DNA of 64,000 nucleotides from Coraliomargarita algicola. GTDB taxonomy: Bacteria; Verrucomicrobiota; Verrucomicrobiia; Opitutales; Coraliomargaritaceae. The stretch spans positions 4,367,001 through 4,431,000 of the forward strand of contig NZ_CP138858.1 in NCBI RefSeq assembly GCF_033878955.1, read 5' to 3'. Shown one piece after another: positions 35,377-44,527 of the stretch. The position numbers and the translations under genes were made by a program. Under the pieces are notes generated by a model that was given only the letters and a program-made list of their open reading frames with translations, was not told the DNA's origin and searched no databases. The first letter of the stretch is position 1. Each line of letters begins with the position of its first letter.

Positions 35377-36336
35377 TTAGGGAATCGTTGCTGGATCTAC
35401 CGTGCTACGTTTGGCTTCTTTGGGTGAAAGTGCGTTGATCTTGGCGATCTGCGCGTCATCCAGTTCAAAGTCAAATAGCTGGAGGTTTTGTGCCATGCGT
35501 TGCGGGTTGGAGCTTTTGGGCAGGACCACGCGGCCGCATTGCAGTTGCCAACGCAGGATCACCTGTCCGGTGGAGCGTCCGGTTTGTTGAGCGATCTCAG
35601 AGATCACCGGATCTTTCAAAATGCCATAGGCACCTGAGGCGAAGGGGGCGTAGGCCTCGACCAAGATGTCGTGGGATTGGCAATAGGCTTCCAATTCCGG
35701 GTCCTGACAATAGGGGTGGAGCTCAAACTGATTGACCGCAGGCACGGTACGTCCGGCGGAGATCAAGTCTTCGATGTGGTCGGCGGTAAAGTTGCAGACG
35801 CCAATCGCATGTGCGTCGCCGCGCTTGACCAACGATTCGAAGACCTCCCAAATCGCCAGACGCGCTTCGCGGGCGAAGCCTTTGTCCTTATTCACAAAGT
35901 CGCCCGGCCAGTGCATCAGTAGCAAGTCGACGTAGCCCATGCCGAGCTTTTCTTTGGAGGCTTCAAAGTCGTCCATCACCCGTTGCTGAATGTCGGGCAC
36001 GGAGCCCCAATTCCAAGTTAAGCGGTGGGAGATCGCGACATGGGGCGGTGCGGCCGGGTGGGCCAACTTGGTGGTGATAAACAGGTCTTCGCGCTGAACT
36101 TGGCCTTCACTTAAAGCGCGCCCAACGATGTCGCCCACGTGGCGCTCGGTGCCGTAGCAATGCGCCGTGTCCAAGTGCTGATAGCCAGCCTTGAGGGCTT
36201 CGGTCACTCCATGCCAGGCGAGTTCAGGGCGAAAACCCTGCATTTCCGTGTCGTCGGTCCAGTTGCCAAAAGCGCAGCCAAAGCCTACCGCAGGGATGGT
36301 TTTACCCGTGTTTAATGTGAAATTCGGATCAGTCAT
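35377..36336 (-). CDS. Aldo/keto reductase
   Basis: NADPH-dependent oxidoreductase with the (beta/alpha)8 AKR fold, 319 residues from MTDPNF, no signal peptide, cytoplasmic. The catalytic tetrad is visible: Asp56 and Tyr61 (HLDTAHCYG), Lys90 (TKLAHP) and His142 (LLLMHWPG). The cofactor-binding segment VVLPKSSNPQRMAQN is near the C-terminus. In a glycan locus it may reduce an aldose, possibly anhydrogalactose or fucose, but this is unproven. It is transcribed against the GH117-like pair and alongside the GH39-like gene. Confidence 0.88.
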   Translation of the reverse strand: MTDPNFTLNTGKTIPAVGFGCAFGNWTDDTEMQGFRPELAWHGVTEALKAGYQHLDTAHCYGTERHVGDIVGRALSEGQVQREDLFITTKLAHPAAPPHVAISHRLTWNWGSVPDIQQRVMDDFEASKEKLGMGYVDLLLMHWPGDFVNKDKGFAREARLAIWEVFESLVKRGDAHAIGVCNFTADHIEDLISAGRTVPAVNQFELHPYCQDPELEAYCQSHDILVEAYAPFASGAYGILKDPVISEIAQQTGRSTGQVILRWQLQCGRVVLPKSSNPQRMAQNLQLFDFELDDAQIAKINALSPKEAKRSTVDPATIP

Positions 36337-36395
36337 CAAGCAAGCATAGAAGGATTTGGAGCAAATGCAACTGGTGGCCGAAAAGAGATCTAAGA

Positions 36396-37811
36396 TTATG
36401 GGTGAACCTCGATTAAGCTGTGGTCCGTCAGAATGAGCGGAGTGTTGGAAATTGGCAGATTCAGTAATTCATTCATTCCATATTGATTCTGTACGACCTT
36501 TAATTGGTAGACGTTTTGAGTCTGTGGATCGATCAATACTGGAGATTCGAGATGTAATCCTGCGTCTAGCCAATATTCAAAGTGCATGCTACGCCAGATT
36601 GTTTCATTTTCAACTGGTTCGCGTAGCCACCAGCTAATGACGGGGATATTGTCACGGATGAAGCTGGCCTGGTAGGCTGAAGATGCTTGTGCGCGTGTGA
36701 TGGCTTCCCCTGAATCGCCCCCTTCGAGTCGAAAAGAGGTGCGTCCTGCAGCTATTTCTAATGGATCATGCAGTAGTGTCGCTAAACTTTGCAAGGCGTC
36801 GTAAGCTGGCTTGGTTGTGCCATCTTCCATGCGAATTAATCCATAATGGCATGTATAGTTAAGTTCTCCCTGCATCATATAGTGTGAGAAATCACCCATG
36901 TTGAAATAATTGACGTGTTGCGCGTCGTAGCTGAGCTCGGCTAGCACGCGCCTCAAAAGCCAGCGTGCTTGTATGTCTTCACTCACTTGCATCGCAGCCA
37001 TTGCTTGTGTGTTACCTGGTGGCACTTTCGAAGGGCAGCCAGTTTCGCCCTGCCAGTATGCGAGTGTAGGTTTATATTGTCTTAATAAACGCAAATATGC
37101 AGGGAACTCTTCGCTGCAATATTGTTCAGGCATATACTTATAGCCATGGTAGCTGACGGCATCGATCCAGTCTGCCATGCCACATTCCAGACAGTCGCGA
37201 GTGAATGTTAGGCCAGCGGGTGTCATTGCCCGGGCAAAGGCTCCGCCGATGATGTACGCGTCTGGCAATACCTTGCGAATCGCGGTCGCGGTGAGTGCCA
37301 CGAGTTCCACGTATGTCTTGGGATGCGGCTTGGGCAGAAAGAAGCCACCGCCGTCGGGTTCGTTCCAAATTTCGAAATGGGTGATGCGTCCTTGATAGTG
37401 CCTTACGGTCGCAGCCACGTAGTTTTTCCATCCCTGACGTTCCTTCTCTGTATAAATAGGAGGGTTGCCCACCCCAGCCGAGCCAGCTCCATCAGTGTAG
37501 AGCACATTGCCATAGCTTAAGCTCAACCACGGTTGAATGCCACGTTGGATCAAAGGATCTATGATCGCATCCAGCCATTCGAAATTATACTGTCCCGCAA
37601 CTGTTTCTGTTCTGGCCCAACCGCTCTGTACACGTGCCCATTTGACTCCGAGAGCTCCAACGACTTTCCATGCGGGGGCGACATCCCACATGTTTCGATC
37701 CAGTGTTTCGAATCCCACGCCCAAGCGTGAGGATTGGATGTCTTGGCTCGCCTTTGTTTGTAGACGTCCAAGTAGAGGGAATTGTTGAAAGGTTGTTGTG
37801 TGTGTGTTCAT
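36396..37811 (-). CDS. GH39-like clan GH-A glycoside hydrolase, cytoplasmic
   Basis: 471 residues with no signal peptide. The TIM-barrel part resembles GH39 beta-xylosidase/iduronidase-type enzymes. The acid/base Glu151 is in HFEIWNEPDG (NEP motif) and the nucleophile is probably Glu256 in YWQGETGCPS. An RTETVAGQYNFEWLD opening strand is typical of the clan, and a beta-sandwich C-terminal domain follows. It would act on imported oligosaccharides. The family is assigned by motif only; GH5- or GH30-like placement is possible. It is divergent from the degenerate sulfatase gene, with 78 bases between them. Confidence 0.75.
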   Translation of the reverse strand: MNTHTTTFQQFPLLGRLQTKASQDIQSSRLGVGFETLDRNMWDVAPAWKVVGALGVKWARVQSGWARTETVAGQYNFEWLDAIIDPLIQRGIQPWLSLSYGNVLYTDGAGSAGVGNPPIYTEKERQGWKNYVAATVRHYQGRITHFEIWNEPDGGGFFLPKPHPKTYVELVALTATAIRKVLPDAYIIGGAFARAMTPAGLTFTRDCLECGMADWIDAVSYHGYKYMPEQYCSEEFPAYLRLLRQYKPTLAYWQGETGCPSKVPPGNTQAMAAMQVSEDIQARWLLRRVLAELSYDAQHVNYFNMGDFSHYMMQGELNYTCHYGLIRMEDGTTKPAYDALQSLATLLHDPLEIAAGRTSFRLEGGDSGEAITRAQASSAYQASFIRDNIPVISWWLREPVENETIWRSMHFEYWLDAGLHLESPVLIDPQTQNVYQLKVVQNQYGMNELLNLPISNTPLILTDHSLIEVHP

Positions 37812-37889
37812 ACCTTATCGTTTGGTCCTCTACTATGAAAGTTGATTTTATCTTTGTTTATTAGTCGTGAGGCCATCAGATTTTGTCTA

Positions 37890-39458
37890 ATGATTAGAAT
37901 CAATCCCTTAGGATGTGTAGTCTGTTTTTTATTTGTTTTTTCTGTCTGCTTTATACAGGCGGAGGGAACCGCGCCCAATGTTGTTCTGATCGTGGTCGAG
38001 GATCTCGGCTACGGGGATCTGGGCTGCTACGGCGCAACGAAAGTGGCCACGCCGAACATTGATCAACTGGCGGAGCGGGGACGGCGCTTTACCGATGCCC
38101 ATTCCGCGTCGGCGGCGAGCTCGCCTTCGCGCTATGCCGTGTTGACGGGGGCGTATCCGTTTCGCCGTAACCTGTGGGCGCCGGCCCGCAACGATGCCGC
38201 GCTCCTGATCGATCCAGAGCAGTCGACACTGGCCAATCTGTTTCAGGCAAAGGGCTATGCCACGGCCTTTATCGGTAACTGGCAACTGGGCTTTGGCGAA
38301 GGAGGACACGACTGGCCCGAGCTCCTTAAAGCTGGTCCCTTGTCGCTGGGCTTTGATTATTTCTACGGATTGCCCGTAGGCAATAGCGTGAGTCCGTTTG
38401 TTTATGTTGAGAACGAGCAAATTGTCGGTGGAGACCCCGAGGATCCGCTTGTCTATCTGGGCCGAAAGCGAGGCAAAGAGGCCACGCCGCTGACGCCGAT
38501 CTTACCCGAGGAAGGGCAGCGCTCGGACAACGAGTTTGGCGGCGCGCAAAGGGCGCATGCGATCTATGACGACTATGCAGTCGGCAGCCAACTGACGCAG
38601 AAAGCGAACGACTGGATCGCATCACAGGCCCGTTCGACAGGCTCAGGGCAGGCAGGCCAGCCCTTCTTCCTGTATTATTCCACCGTGCAGATCCATCACC
38701 CCTACACGCCGGCCGCGCCGTTTCGCGGCAGCAGTGAGGCGGGGCTCTATGGGGATGTCATTCATGAGCTCGACTGGCTAGTGGGACAGCTCGTCGACCA
38801 ACTCGAAAGCCAGGGAGTCTTGGAGAACACTTTGATCATTCTGACCAGTGACAATGGTCCCATGTTCAGCGCAGTCGGGCAGGCTGCCTTTAAGCAGGGA
38901 CACGACAGTCGTGGCGAATTGTTGGGCTACAAATTCAGCGCCTGGGAGGGCGGGCATCGTGTGCCCTTCATTGCCAGTTGGCCGGGGAAGATTGATCCAG
39001 GCACGCAGTCGGATCAATTGCTGAGTACGATGGATCTCTTTGCCACTTTTGCCGCCTTGACCCAGCAGGCGAATGTCGCGCCGGACAGTATCAATATGCT
39101 ACCCGCCTTGTTGGAAGCGCCGGAGCAAGCACTCCGCGATCATCTGATCATCGCCGCGCGTCAAGAGGGGCATCTTGCGCTGCGAGCAGGGAAGTGGGCC
39201 TACCTCCCTTTTCAGGGCGGTGCTGGTTTTAAGGGGAAGAAGCCAGGCCAAAACAATTTTGGCGGTCCGCCTGCAGTTGCATTCTCAGGTCGTGAAAATA
39301 GCGACATTGAGAATGGGCGGATACGCAAAGACGCCCCGCCTGCACAGCTTTACGATCTAGAAGCCGACCCCAGTCAAAGCAAGAACCTGTATCACGAGCA
39401 TCCCGATGTTGTAAAACAGTTGGCCTCCTTATTATCGGAGTACAAAAGCGCAAAGTAG
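37890..39458 (+). CDS. Degenerate S1 sulfatase homologue (likely pseudoenzyme)
   Basis: 522 residues with signal peptide MIRINPLGCVVCFLFVFSVCFIQA. It aligns end to end with sulfatase 3 but active-site residues differ. The metal pair DD is ED (Glu37, Asp38), the formylglycine Cys is Ser77 (SSPSR instead of CTPSR), and GKWHLG is GNWQLG, losing both Lys and His. The IHHPYTP and TSDNGP motifs remain. Ser-type sulfatases exist and need an anaerobic maturase, but the Lys and His losses argue against catalysis. A 7-8 residue insert (near residues 246-255, RSTGSGQAG) matches a dispersed DNA repeat. The frame is intact, so it is probably expressed. Start chosen at the ATG before the signal peptide. 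Confidence 0.85.
   Translation: MIRINPLGCVVCFLFVFSVCFIQAEGTAPNVVLIVVEDLGYGDLGCYGATKVATPNIDQLAERGRRFTDAHSASAASSPSRYAVLTGAYPFRRNLWAPARNDAALLIDPEQSTLANLFQAKGYATAFIGNWQLGFGEGGHDWPELLKAGPLSLGFDYFYGLPVGNSVSPFVYVENEQIVGGDPEDPLVYLGRKRGKEATPLTPILPEEGQRSDNEFGGAQRAHAIYDDYAVGSQLTQKANDWIASQARSTGSGQAGQPFFLYYSTVQIHHPYTPAAPFRGSSEAGLYGDVIHELDWLVGQLVDQLESQGVLENTLIILTSDNGPMFSAVGQAAFKQGHDSRGELLGYKFSAWEGGHRVPFIASWPGKIDPGTQSDQLLSTMDLFATFAALTQQANVAPDSINMLPALLEAPEQALRDHLIIAARQEGHLALRAGKWAYLPFQGGAGFKGKKPGQNNFGGPPAVAFSGRENSDIENGRIRKDAPPAQLYDLEADPSQSKNLYHEHPDVVKQLASLLSEYKSAK
38633..38653. repeat. Dispersed repeat inserted in frame within sulfatase homologue
   Basis: TTCGACAGG followed by CTCAGGGCAGGC matches at 19 of 21 positions the element at 28604-28624. 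Sulfatase 3 lacks these codons at the aligned place (DWIASREGKPFF against DWIASQARSTGSGQAGQPFF). It adds residues without breaking the frame. Confidence 0.7.
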
Positions 39459-39610
39459 TTGTTTTCGGACCCCTTATGTAGGCGTGTTCCGACTCCTGGA
39501 TGGACTCATCACTCACGCCAGGCTCTTCGACCAGGATTGGGCACTTGTTCTTTTCAATATCGAAAAAATAGAAGCTTTAATAACGGGAAATAAGCTTGTA
39601 TGCAGAAGCG

Positions 39611-41926
39611 ATGAATCTTCGCTGGATACATTCTATTTTACTTTGGATTCTGCCTTCTCTGGCCCTTGCTGGGATTGAGTTTAATGAAGGAGACTATGAA
39701 AAGAGCTTTGTCCTGGGACTGGAGCAGCCCGGAAATCTGACACTGGACCTCAAAAAGGAGTATAAGGGACAGCAGAGTGCCGAGCTTATGTTTGTCTACG
39801 ATGAGGTCCGTATGCGCTGGGAGCAAAAAGGAGATCATATCCATCTTTACCGCTTACCCGCTTATCGTGATCGTAGTGAAGAGGAATTGGCCTTTGTTCT
39901 CAGCTATGAGCCTGAAGCGCAGGTTTTGATCTTTGAGCCGGAGGGGTTATTGAAAAATCAGGCTTACTTTGATTTTTTTGCTGAGAAAAAATGGCAAGCG
40001 GCGAACAAGCGGGCGGACTCTGGCTATAGAATGTATCAGGCCAGTCGCAATCAGCCGAGGAGTTTCTATCAACTAAAGAGTAAAGGCAGCTTTCCGGACG
40101 ACACGCCTGCGGTGCTCATGAATCTAGCGGCACGCCTCTTTCGTGACCGTGTGCATGAGCTAAGGGCACCGCTTTTATATCCTGACTTGGATGCGTCGAC
40201 CTTGCGAGTCGTGGCGGAGGCTATGTTCGACGAAGAATATGATCAGCATACGCTGCATCGTCCACTGGTGGCGGCTCATCCGCATACGCCAGCAGACTTG
40301 CGCGATCGATTCTTTGAAAGTGAAGGACATAATCGGGTTCAGGTCTGGCGTGCGGTGGCAATGCGGGAAGATGAATCGGAGGCGCGCTATCAAGCGTATT
40401 TGCGTCGAATCAAAGAGGGGGAGCAGTTGGACCGACACATGGTCGCCCGGGATCGTGAAGCACCACGAGAAGCCTGGGAACTGGCACTCGCGCCAGGGGA
40501 GCGCGATGTATTGCGGGAGTTTAGTCGGAATCCGAATGCGCCGGCAGATATGATCACAGATCTATTTCAGAGTGGAGCCTTGAAGCATGATGCGGGGGGC
40601 ATGGCCTCCAACCCACAAACTCCGCCTGCGGTGCTGGATGCCCTGTCAAATACCGAAGAGAAACAGATCCTTTGGGCCTTGCAGCGTAACCCGTCCACCC
40701 CGGAGGCGACGATTCTGAAGATCCTTAATTATTTTGCAAACAGTCCGAGTGCTAACTTAAGAGGGCATGCGGCCCGGGACGAACGCACCCCTGTAGACCT
40801 GCTCGAGAAGTTGGCTCAGGATGTGAACACTAATGTTCGCATCGGTGTTGCGGTGAATTCCGGGGCGCCCCGTCACCTGCTGGAACAACTCGCCGAAGAC
40901 AGGCATCAAGTGCCCGCCGAGCGTGCGCGGGATACCCTCAGAAGGTATCATAAGGCGGTCTATGAGGCGAAGAAGGCAAGCTGGACACCGAGTGATCAGC
41001 TCAACCCCCACAATGATCTCTCTCAAGAGTTTATTGCAGCGATAAAAGCGGGTGATCAGGACGCGGCGCGTAAATTGATCGCCTACACAGATGATCCCGA
41101 AACCCGTCTGAAGGATATGGACATCCTGTGGGCGATTCAGAATCATAACTTTGAGGACTTCAAAGTTTTGTTTAAGGAGACGCTGATGAAGCTGGAGCCC
41201 CGCTCGCGTCTGAACATGTTGAATCGTGATCAGGTCACTGCCGAGCAATTGAGTTGGGCGATTGATGAGGGAGTGGTGACAGCGGACCAGGCGCCGCAGG
41301 TCGTGGGTAATTACACGCGCAAGGGGCGCAACGATTTGATCGAGATTTTGGAGGAAGCCGGTCTGCTGGATTCGATTGATGAACAATCGGCAACGGAATG
41401 CCTATTTGTTGCCGTCCTCACGCGCAACGAAGCGCTCAGCGCATTCTGGCTGGGTAAAGGCGCTGACCCCAACCGCAAAGGTCGCGAAAACTTAACTGCA
41501 ATCGAGGTCGCCAAGCGCTTCCGTTCCTTGTCGATCCTTGAGCTGCTCGATCAGGAAGGTCGCCACGCAGACTTTGTTGAAGAGATTCGACGGGAGTTTC
41601 CAGTTCCGAATAATCCGGACTATGTCGGCGTCTGGACGAATCGAATGGATGGCTTTGGAGAAAGCTCGATGCGTCTCTTTGAAGACGGCAGCGGCCGCAT
41701 CGGAGCGACTATGGTGCTATTGCCGTTTCTTTGGAAAGAAGTGGGGGAGAAGCAGATTGAGCTCGCGATGGTGAATCCTGATTCCGGCGAGTTAATTGAG
41801 GAGCGCATGCAATTCGTGCTAACTGATAGGCTGAAGGAACATCCGAATGAAAAGCGCTCTGTGCCGATGCTGCAAGCAGTGGGGAAGGACCTCGTATACT
41901 TTAAGGTATCAACGGATACGAAATGA
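39611..41926 (+). CDS. Secreted protein with LRV-like and ankyrin-like repeats
   Basis: 771 residues with signal peptide MNLRWIHSILLWILPSLALA. The middle carries repeats of the leucine-rich-variant type, each opening with N/D-x-x-T/A-P (NPNAPADMITDLF, NPQTPPAVLDAL, NPSTPEATILKIL, DERTPVDLLEKLA, then VRIGVAVNSGAPRHLLEQLA). A later part (residues about 480-660) resembles ankyrin repeats (AFWLGKGADPNRKGRENLTAIEVAKRF). The C-terminal 110 residues (PDYVGVWTNRMDGFGESSMRLF) form a small beta-domain. It is probably a periplasmic binding scaffold; no enzymatic motif is seen. The 150-base gap upstream contains only a decayed copy of the REP-like sequence. The RND operon follows in the same direction. 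Confidence 0.7.
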   Translation: MNLRWIHSILLWILPSLALAGIEFNEGDYEKSFVLGLEQPGNLTLDLKKEYKGQQSAELMFVYDEVRMRWEQKGDHIHLYRLPAYRDRSEEELAFVLSYEPEAQVLIFEPEGLLKNQAYFDFFAEKKWQAANKRADSGYRMYQASRNQPRSFYQLKSKGSFPDDTPAVLMNLAARLFRDRVHELRAPLLYPDLDASTLRVVAEAMFDEEYDQHTLHRPLVAAHPHTPADLRDRFFESEGHNRVQVWRAVAMREDESEARYQAYLRRIKEGEQLDRHMVARDREAPREAWELALAPGERDVLREFSRNPNAPADMITDLFQSGALKHDAGGMASNPQTPPAVLDALSNTEEKQILWALQRNPSTPEATILKILNYFANSPSANLRGHAARDERTPVDLLEKLAQDVNTNVRIGVAVNSGAPRHLLEQLAEDRHQVPAERARDTLRRYHKAVYEAKKASWTPSDQLNPHNDLSQEFIAAIKAGDQDAARKLIAYTDDPETRLKDMDILWAIQNHNFEDFKVLFKETLMKLEPRSRLNMLNRDQVTAEQLSWAIDEGVVTADQAPQVVGNYTRKGRNDLIEILEEAGLLDSIDEQSATECLFVAVLTRNEALSAFWLGKGADPNRKGRENLTAIEVAKRFRSLSILELLDQEGRHADFVEEIRREFPVPNNPDYVGVWTNRMDGFGESSMRLFEDGSGRIGATMVLLPFLWKEVGEKQIELAMVNPDSGELIEERMQFVLTDRLKEHPNEKRSVPMLQAVGKDLVYFKVSTDTK

Positions 41927-42048
41927 GCCTCGAATGAGGTGGGATACGTTTTCTAGCTAATATTATTTTAATTATTTTTTTGGGAATAAAGCTTTGGTTG
42001 TTTCCTCGCAGCTCCAACGCAACTACTGCTAACAATTTAATAAACCGC

Positions 42049-43419
42049 ATGACTTTCGGGAAAAAATGCCAGTCCCTACTTACCATATTATCTTTATTCT
42101 CCTGTGCCGGCTGTGCTGTGCATCGGGTGAACGAATCGCCAGAGGCGCCTATGCAGGCGTCTCACTACCAAACGGTTGTGCAGACCGGGGACGGAGCCTC
42201 GGCTAGCGTTTGGTGGCAGGCCTTTGAGCGCCCGGAGCTGGACGCTTTGATCCAGCAAGCGCTAGCCGCGAATCCGGGCCTAGGGCAGGCGATGGAGCGT
42301 GTGCGCCAAGCACGTTTCCTTGCAGCCCAATCGGCTGCCGGTGGCAAGCCGAAGCTCTCACTTGACGGCGCCGCGGGTCGTGACTGGGAGGGGCGTCAGC
42401 CGGATGATTGGACTTGGAGCGCGGGCCTCGGCGCAGCTTGGGAGCTGGATCTGTTCCGGCGTATTGAAAGCCAGCGTTTGAGTGACAGATACAGTGCGCA
42501 AGCGCGTCAGGCGGATGCGGAACTGGTCGCGCTCTCGCTCTCGATTGAGGTGGCGAATGCCTACTTTGGTTCGGTAGCGGCGGCGAATAAATTACAGCTG
42601 CTCCAGCAGCAGGTGGAGCTGGATCAGGATCTGCTGGAATTGATTCAACTGCGCCGTGATCAGGGAGTGGGCACGGTGGTGGATGTGCTGCAGCAGGAAA
42701 GTCAATTGGCCGATAGCCAGACCTTGATTCCTTTGGCAGAGTCGGAGCTGCGTAGCTATGAAAACCTGCTGGATATTCTGGTCGGTGAGCTACCGGATGG
42801 GAATAACCGTATCCCAGCGGAGGATCAACTGAGCTTTGATGCGGCCATGCCGCCGCTGGGCGTGCCGGCGGATCTGCTGGTGCAACGTCCCGATCTGCGG
42901 GCCGCGCTGGCCGACTTGGTTGCCGCAGATGCCTCGATCGCGGTGGCGGTGGCGGAGCGCCTGCCGCAACTGACCTTGAGTGGCTCGGCCGCGGTGGGAG
43001 CCACCAGTAGCTACGAGGGCGCGCTCAGCTCGCTGGCCGCCAATTTCACGGGGCCGCTGCTGGACTGGGGACGACGGAAGGCGGAGGTCGAGCGCCGGAA
43101 ATCCATTTATCAAGAGCAGTTGCTCAGCTTTACCGAGATCTATCTGCGCGCGGTCGAGGAGGTCGAAACCACGCTCTATCAAGAGCAGAAACAGCGCGAA
43201 TTCCTCAAGCGTTTGCGTCACCGACGCGATATTTTGCAGCGGGCACTGGAAGAGACGGAGGCCCGCTTTAAACAGGGCATCGACGATTACCTGCCAGTTT
43301 TAACTGCCCTGCAAAGCCTGCGGGAGATCGAGCGCGACTTGATCGACGAGCAATTTGAACTCCTACAGCTACGCATCCGACTGCACCTGGTCACGGGTGG
43401 ACGTATGCCAACACTTTAA
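42049..43419 (+). CDS. RND efflux outer membrane lipoprotein (NodT/TolC family)
   Basis: Outer membrane channel of a tripartite pump, 456 residues. Lipoprotein signal MTFGKKCQSLLTILSLFSCAGC with Cys22. Typical OEP repeats are present: WWQAFERPELDALIQQALAANPGLGQA near the start, the long helical hairpins (LVALSLSIEVANAYFGSVAA), the second-repeat start PADLLVQRPDLRAALADLVAADASIAVA, and a C-terminal QLRIRLHLVTGG. It is first in the operon, 13 bases before the adaptor gene. The ATG chosen gives the lipobox in register. Confidence 0.92.
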   Translation: MTFGKKCQSLLTILSLFSCAGCAVHRVNESPEAPMQASHYQTVVQTGDGASASVWWQAFERPELDALIQQALAANPGLGQAMERVRQARFLAAQSAAGGKPKLSLDGAAGRDWEGRQPDDWTWSAGLGAAWELDLFRRIESQRLSDRYSAQARQADAELVALSLSIEVANAYFGSVAAANKLQLLQQQVELDQDLLELIQLRRDQGVGTVVDVLQQESQLADSQTLIPLAESELRSYENLLDILVGELPDGNNRIPAEDQLSFDAAMPPLGVPADLLVQRPDLRAALADLVAADASIAVAVAERLPQLTLSGSAAVGATSSYEGALSSLAANFTGPLLDWGRRKAEVERRKSIYQEQLLSFTEIYLRAVEEVETTLYQEQKQREFLKRLRHRRDILQRALEETEARFKQGIDDYLPVLTALQSLREIERDLIDEQFELLQLRIRLHLVTGGRMPTL

Positions 43420-43432
43420 CCGACGATACACG

Positions 43433-44521
43433 ATGAACCTTCTCAAATTTATGCGACCCCAACTCTACCTGCTGGCCGCTGCGCTGCTGGCGACTGCCCA
43501 ATCTTCGACTGCGCAGACCGCGGTCAAAGTCTTTGCCACCCGGGCAGCGGAAAAAGCAATCTTCGATGAAGTCGAGGCGCTCGGCACGCTGCGCGCGAAC
43601 GAAAGCATCAATCTCACCTCCACCGTCACGGAGTATGTCACGGCGATCAACTTCGACGACAACCAGCGCGTGAAAAAGGGGCGTGTGCTCCTGGAAATGG
43701 ATGCGGCGGAAGAAGAGGCTGAACTGGCGGAAGTCATGTCCTTGTTGGAAGAATCGCAGCGTCAGGTGGAGCGTCTGAAGCCCTTGGTCGAGCGAGGGGC
43801 TGCCAGCGAATCCGCGATCGATGAAAAGCGTCGCGAAGTCGAAGCGGCCAGGGCCCGCGCACAGGCCATACAGTCGCGTATCAACCAGCGCCGAATTGTT
43901 GCGCCCTTTGATGGCGTGGTGGGCCTGCGTAATCTCTCGGTCGGTGCCCTCATGCAACCCGGCACCCTGATCACGACCTTGGATGACGACTCCGTGATGA
44001 AGCTCGATTTCTCCGTGCCTTCGGTCTTCTTATCGACTCTGAAACCGGGACTACAAATTCAGGCCCGGGCGCGCGCTTATCCGGAGCGACTTTTTGAAGG
44101 AACGGTGGCTAGCGTGGACAGTCGGATCGATCCAGTGACGCGGGCTGTGTTGGCACGTGCTTTGATTGAGAACAGCAACCAGACGCTTAAGCCCGGCATG
44201 CTCATGCGGGTGACCTTGCGCAAAGATCCGCGTGTTGCGATCGTCTTGCCTGAAGGTGCCTTGGTGTCGCAAGCTGAGAAGGTCTATGTGTATCGCGTGA
44301 TCGAGTCAGACGGCGCGCAGAAGGTCGAGCGTCGTGCGGTTGAAATCGGTGCCCGCCGCAAAGGAGAAGCTGAAATTTTGTCCGGTATCGAGATCGGCGA
44401 TTGGATCGTGACCGATGGCACCATGAAATTACGCCCGGGGGCGATGGTCGAAGTCATTGCCGAAGAAAGCGGGAGTGAAACACTGAGCGAGAAGCTTGGG
44501 CAAGCCAAACCGAAGCTCTAA
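43433..44521 (+). CDS. RND efflux periplasmic adaptor (membrane fusion protein)
   Basis: Bridges the inner membrane pump and the outer membrane channel. 362 residues with signal peptide ending SSTAQ. Lipoyl half-motifs flank a coiled-coil hairpin (FDEVEALGTLRANESINLTS ... LAEVMSLLEESQRQVERLKPLVERGAASESAIDEKRREVEAARARA region ... RIVAPFDGVVGLRNLSVG), and beta-barrel and membrane-proximal domains follow. It is of the MexE/AcrA type but has a short hairpin. The pump gene begins six bases after the stop. Confidence 0.92.
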   Translation: MNLLKFMRPQLYLLAAALLATAQSSTAQTAVKVFATRAAEKAIFDEVEALGTLRANESINLTSTVTEYVTAINFDDNQRVKKGRVLLEMDAAEEEAELAEVMSLLEESQRQVERLKPLVERGAASESAIDEKRREVEAARARAQAIQSRINQRRIVAPFDGVVGLRNLSVGALMQPGTLITTLDDDSVMKLDFSVPSVFLSTLKPGLQIQARARAYPERLFEGTVASVDSRIDPVTRAVLARALIENSNQTLKPGMLMRVTLRKDPRVAIVLPEGALVSQAEKVYVYRVIESDGAQKVERRAVEIGARRKGEAEILSGIEIGDWIVTDGTMKLRPGAMVEVIAEESGSETLSEKLGQAKPKL

Positions 44522-44527
44522 ACGATT

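Noticed and set aside
39484..39678. A short open frame between the degenerate sulfatase and the LRV protein
   Set aside because: It overlaps the signal peptide of the LRV protein in another frame and has no ribosome site or recognisable content.
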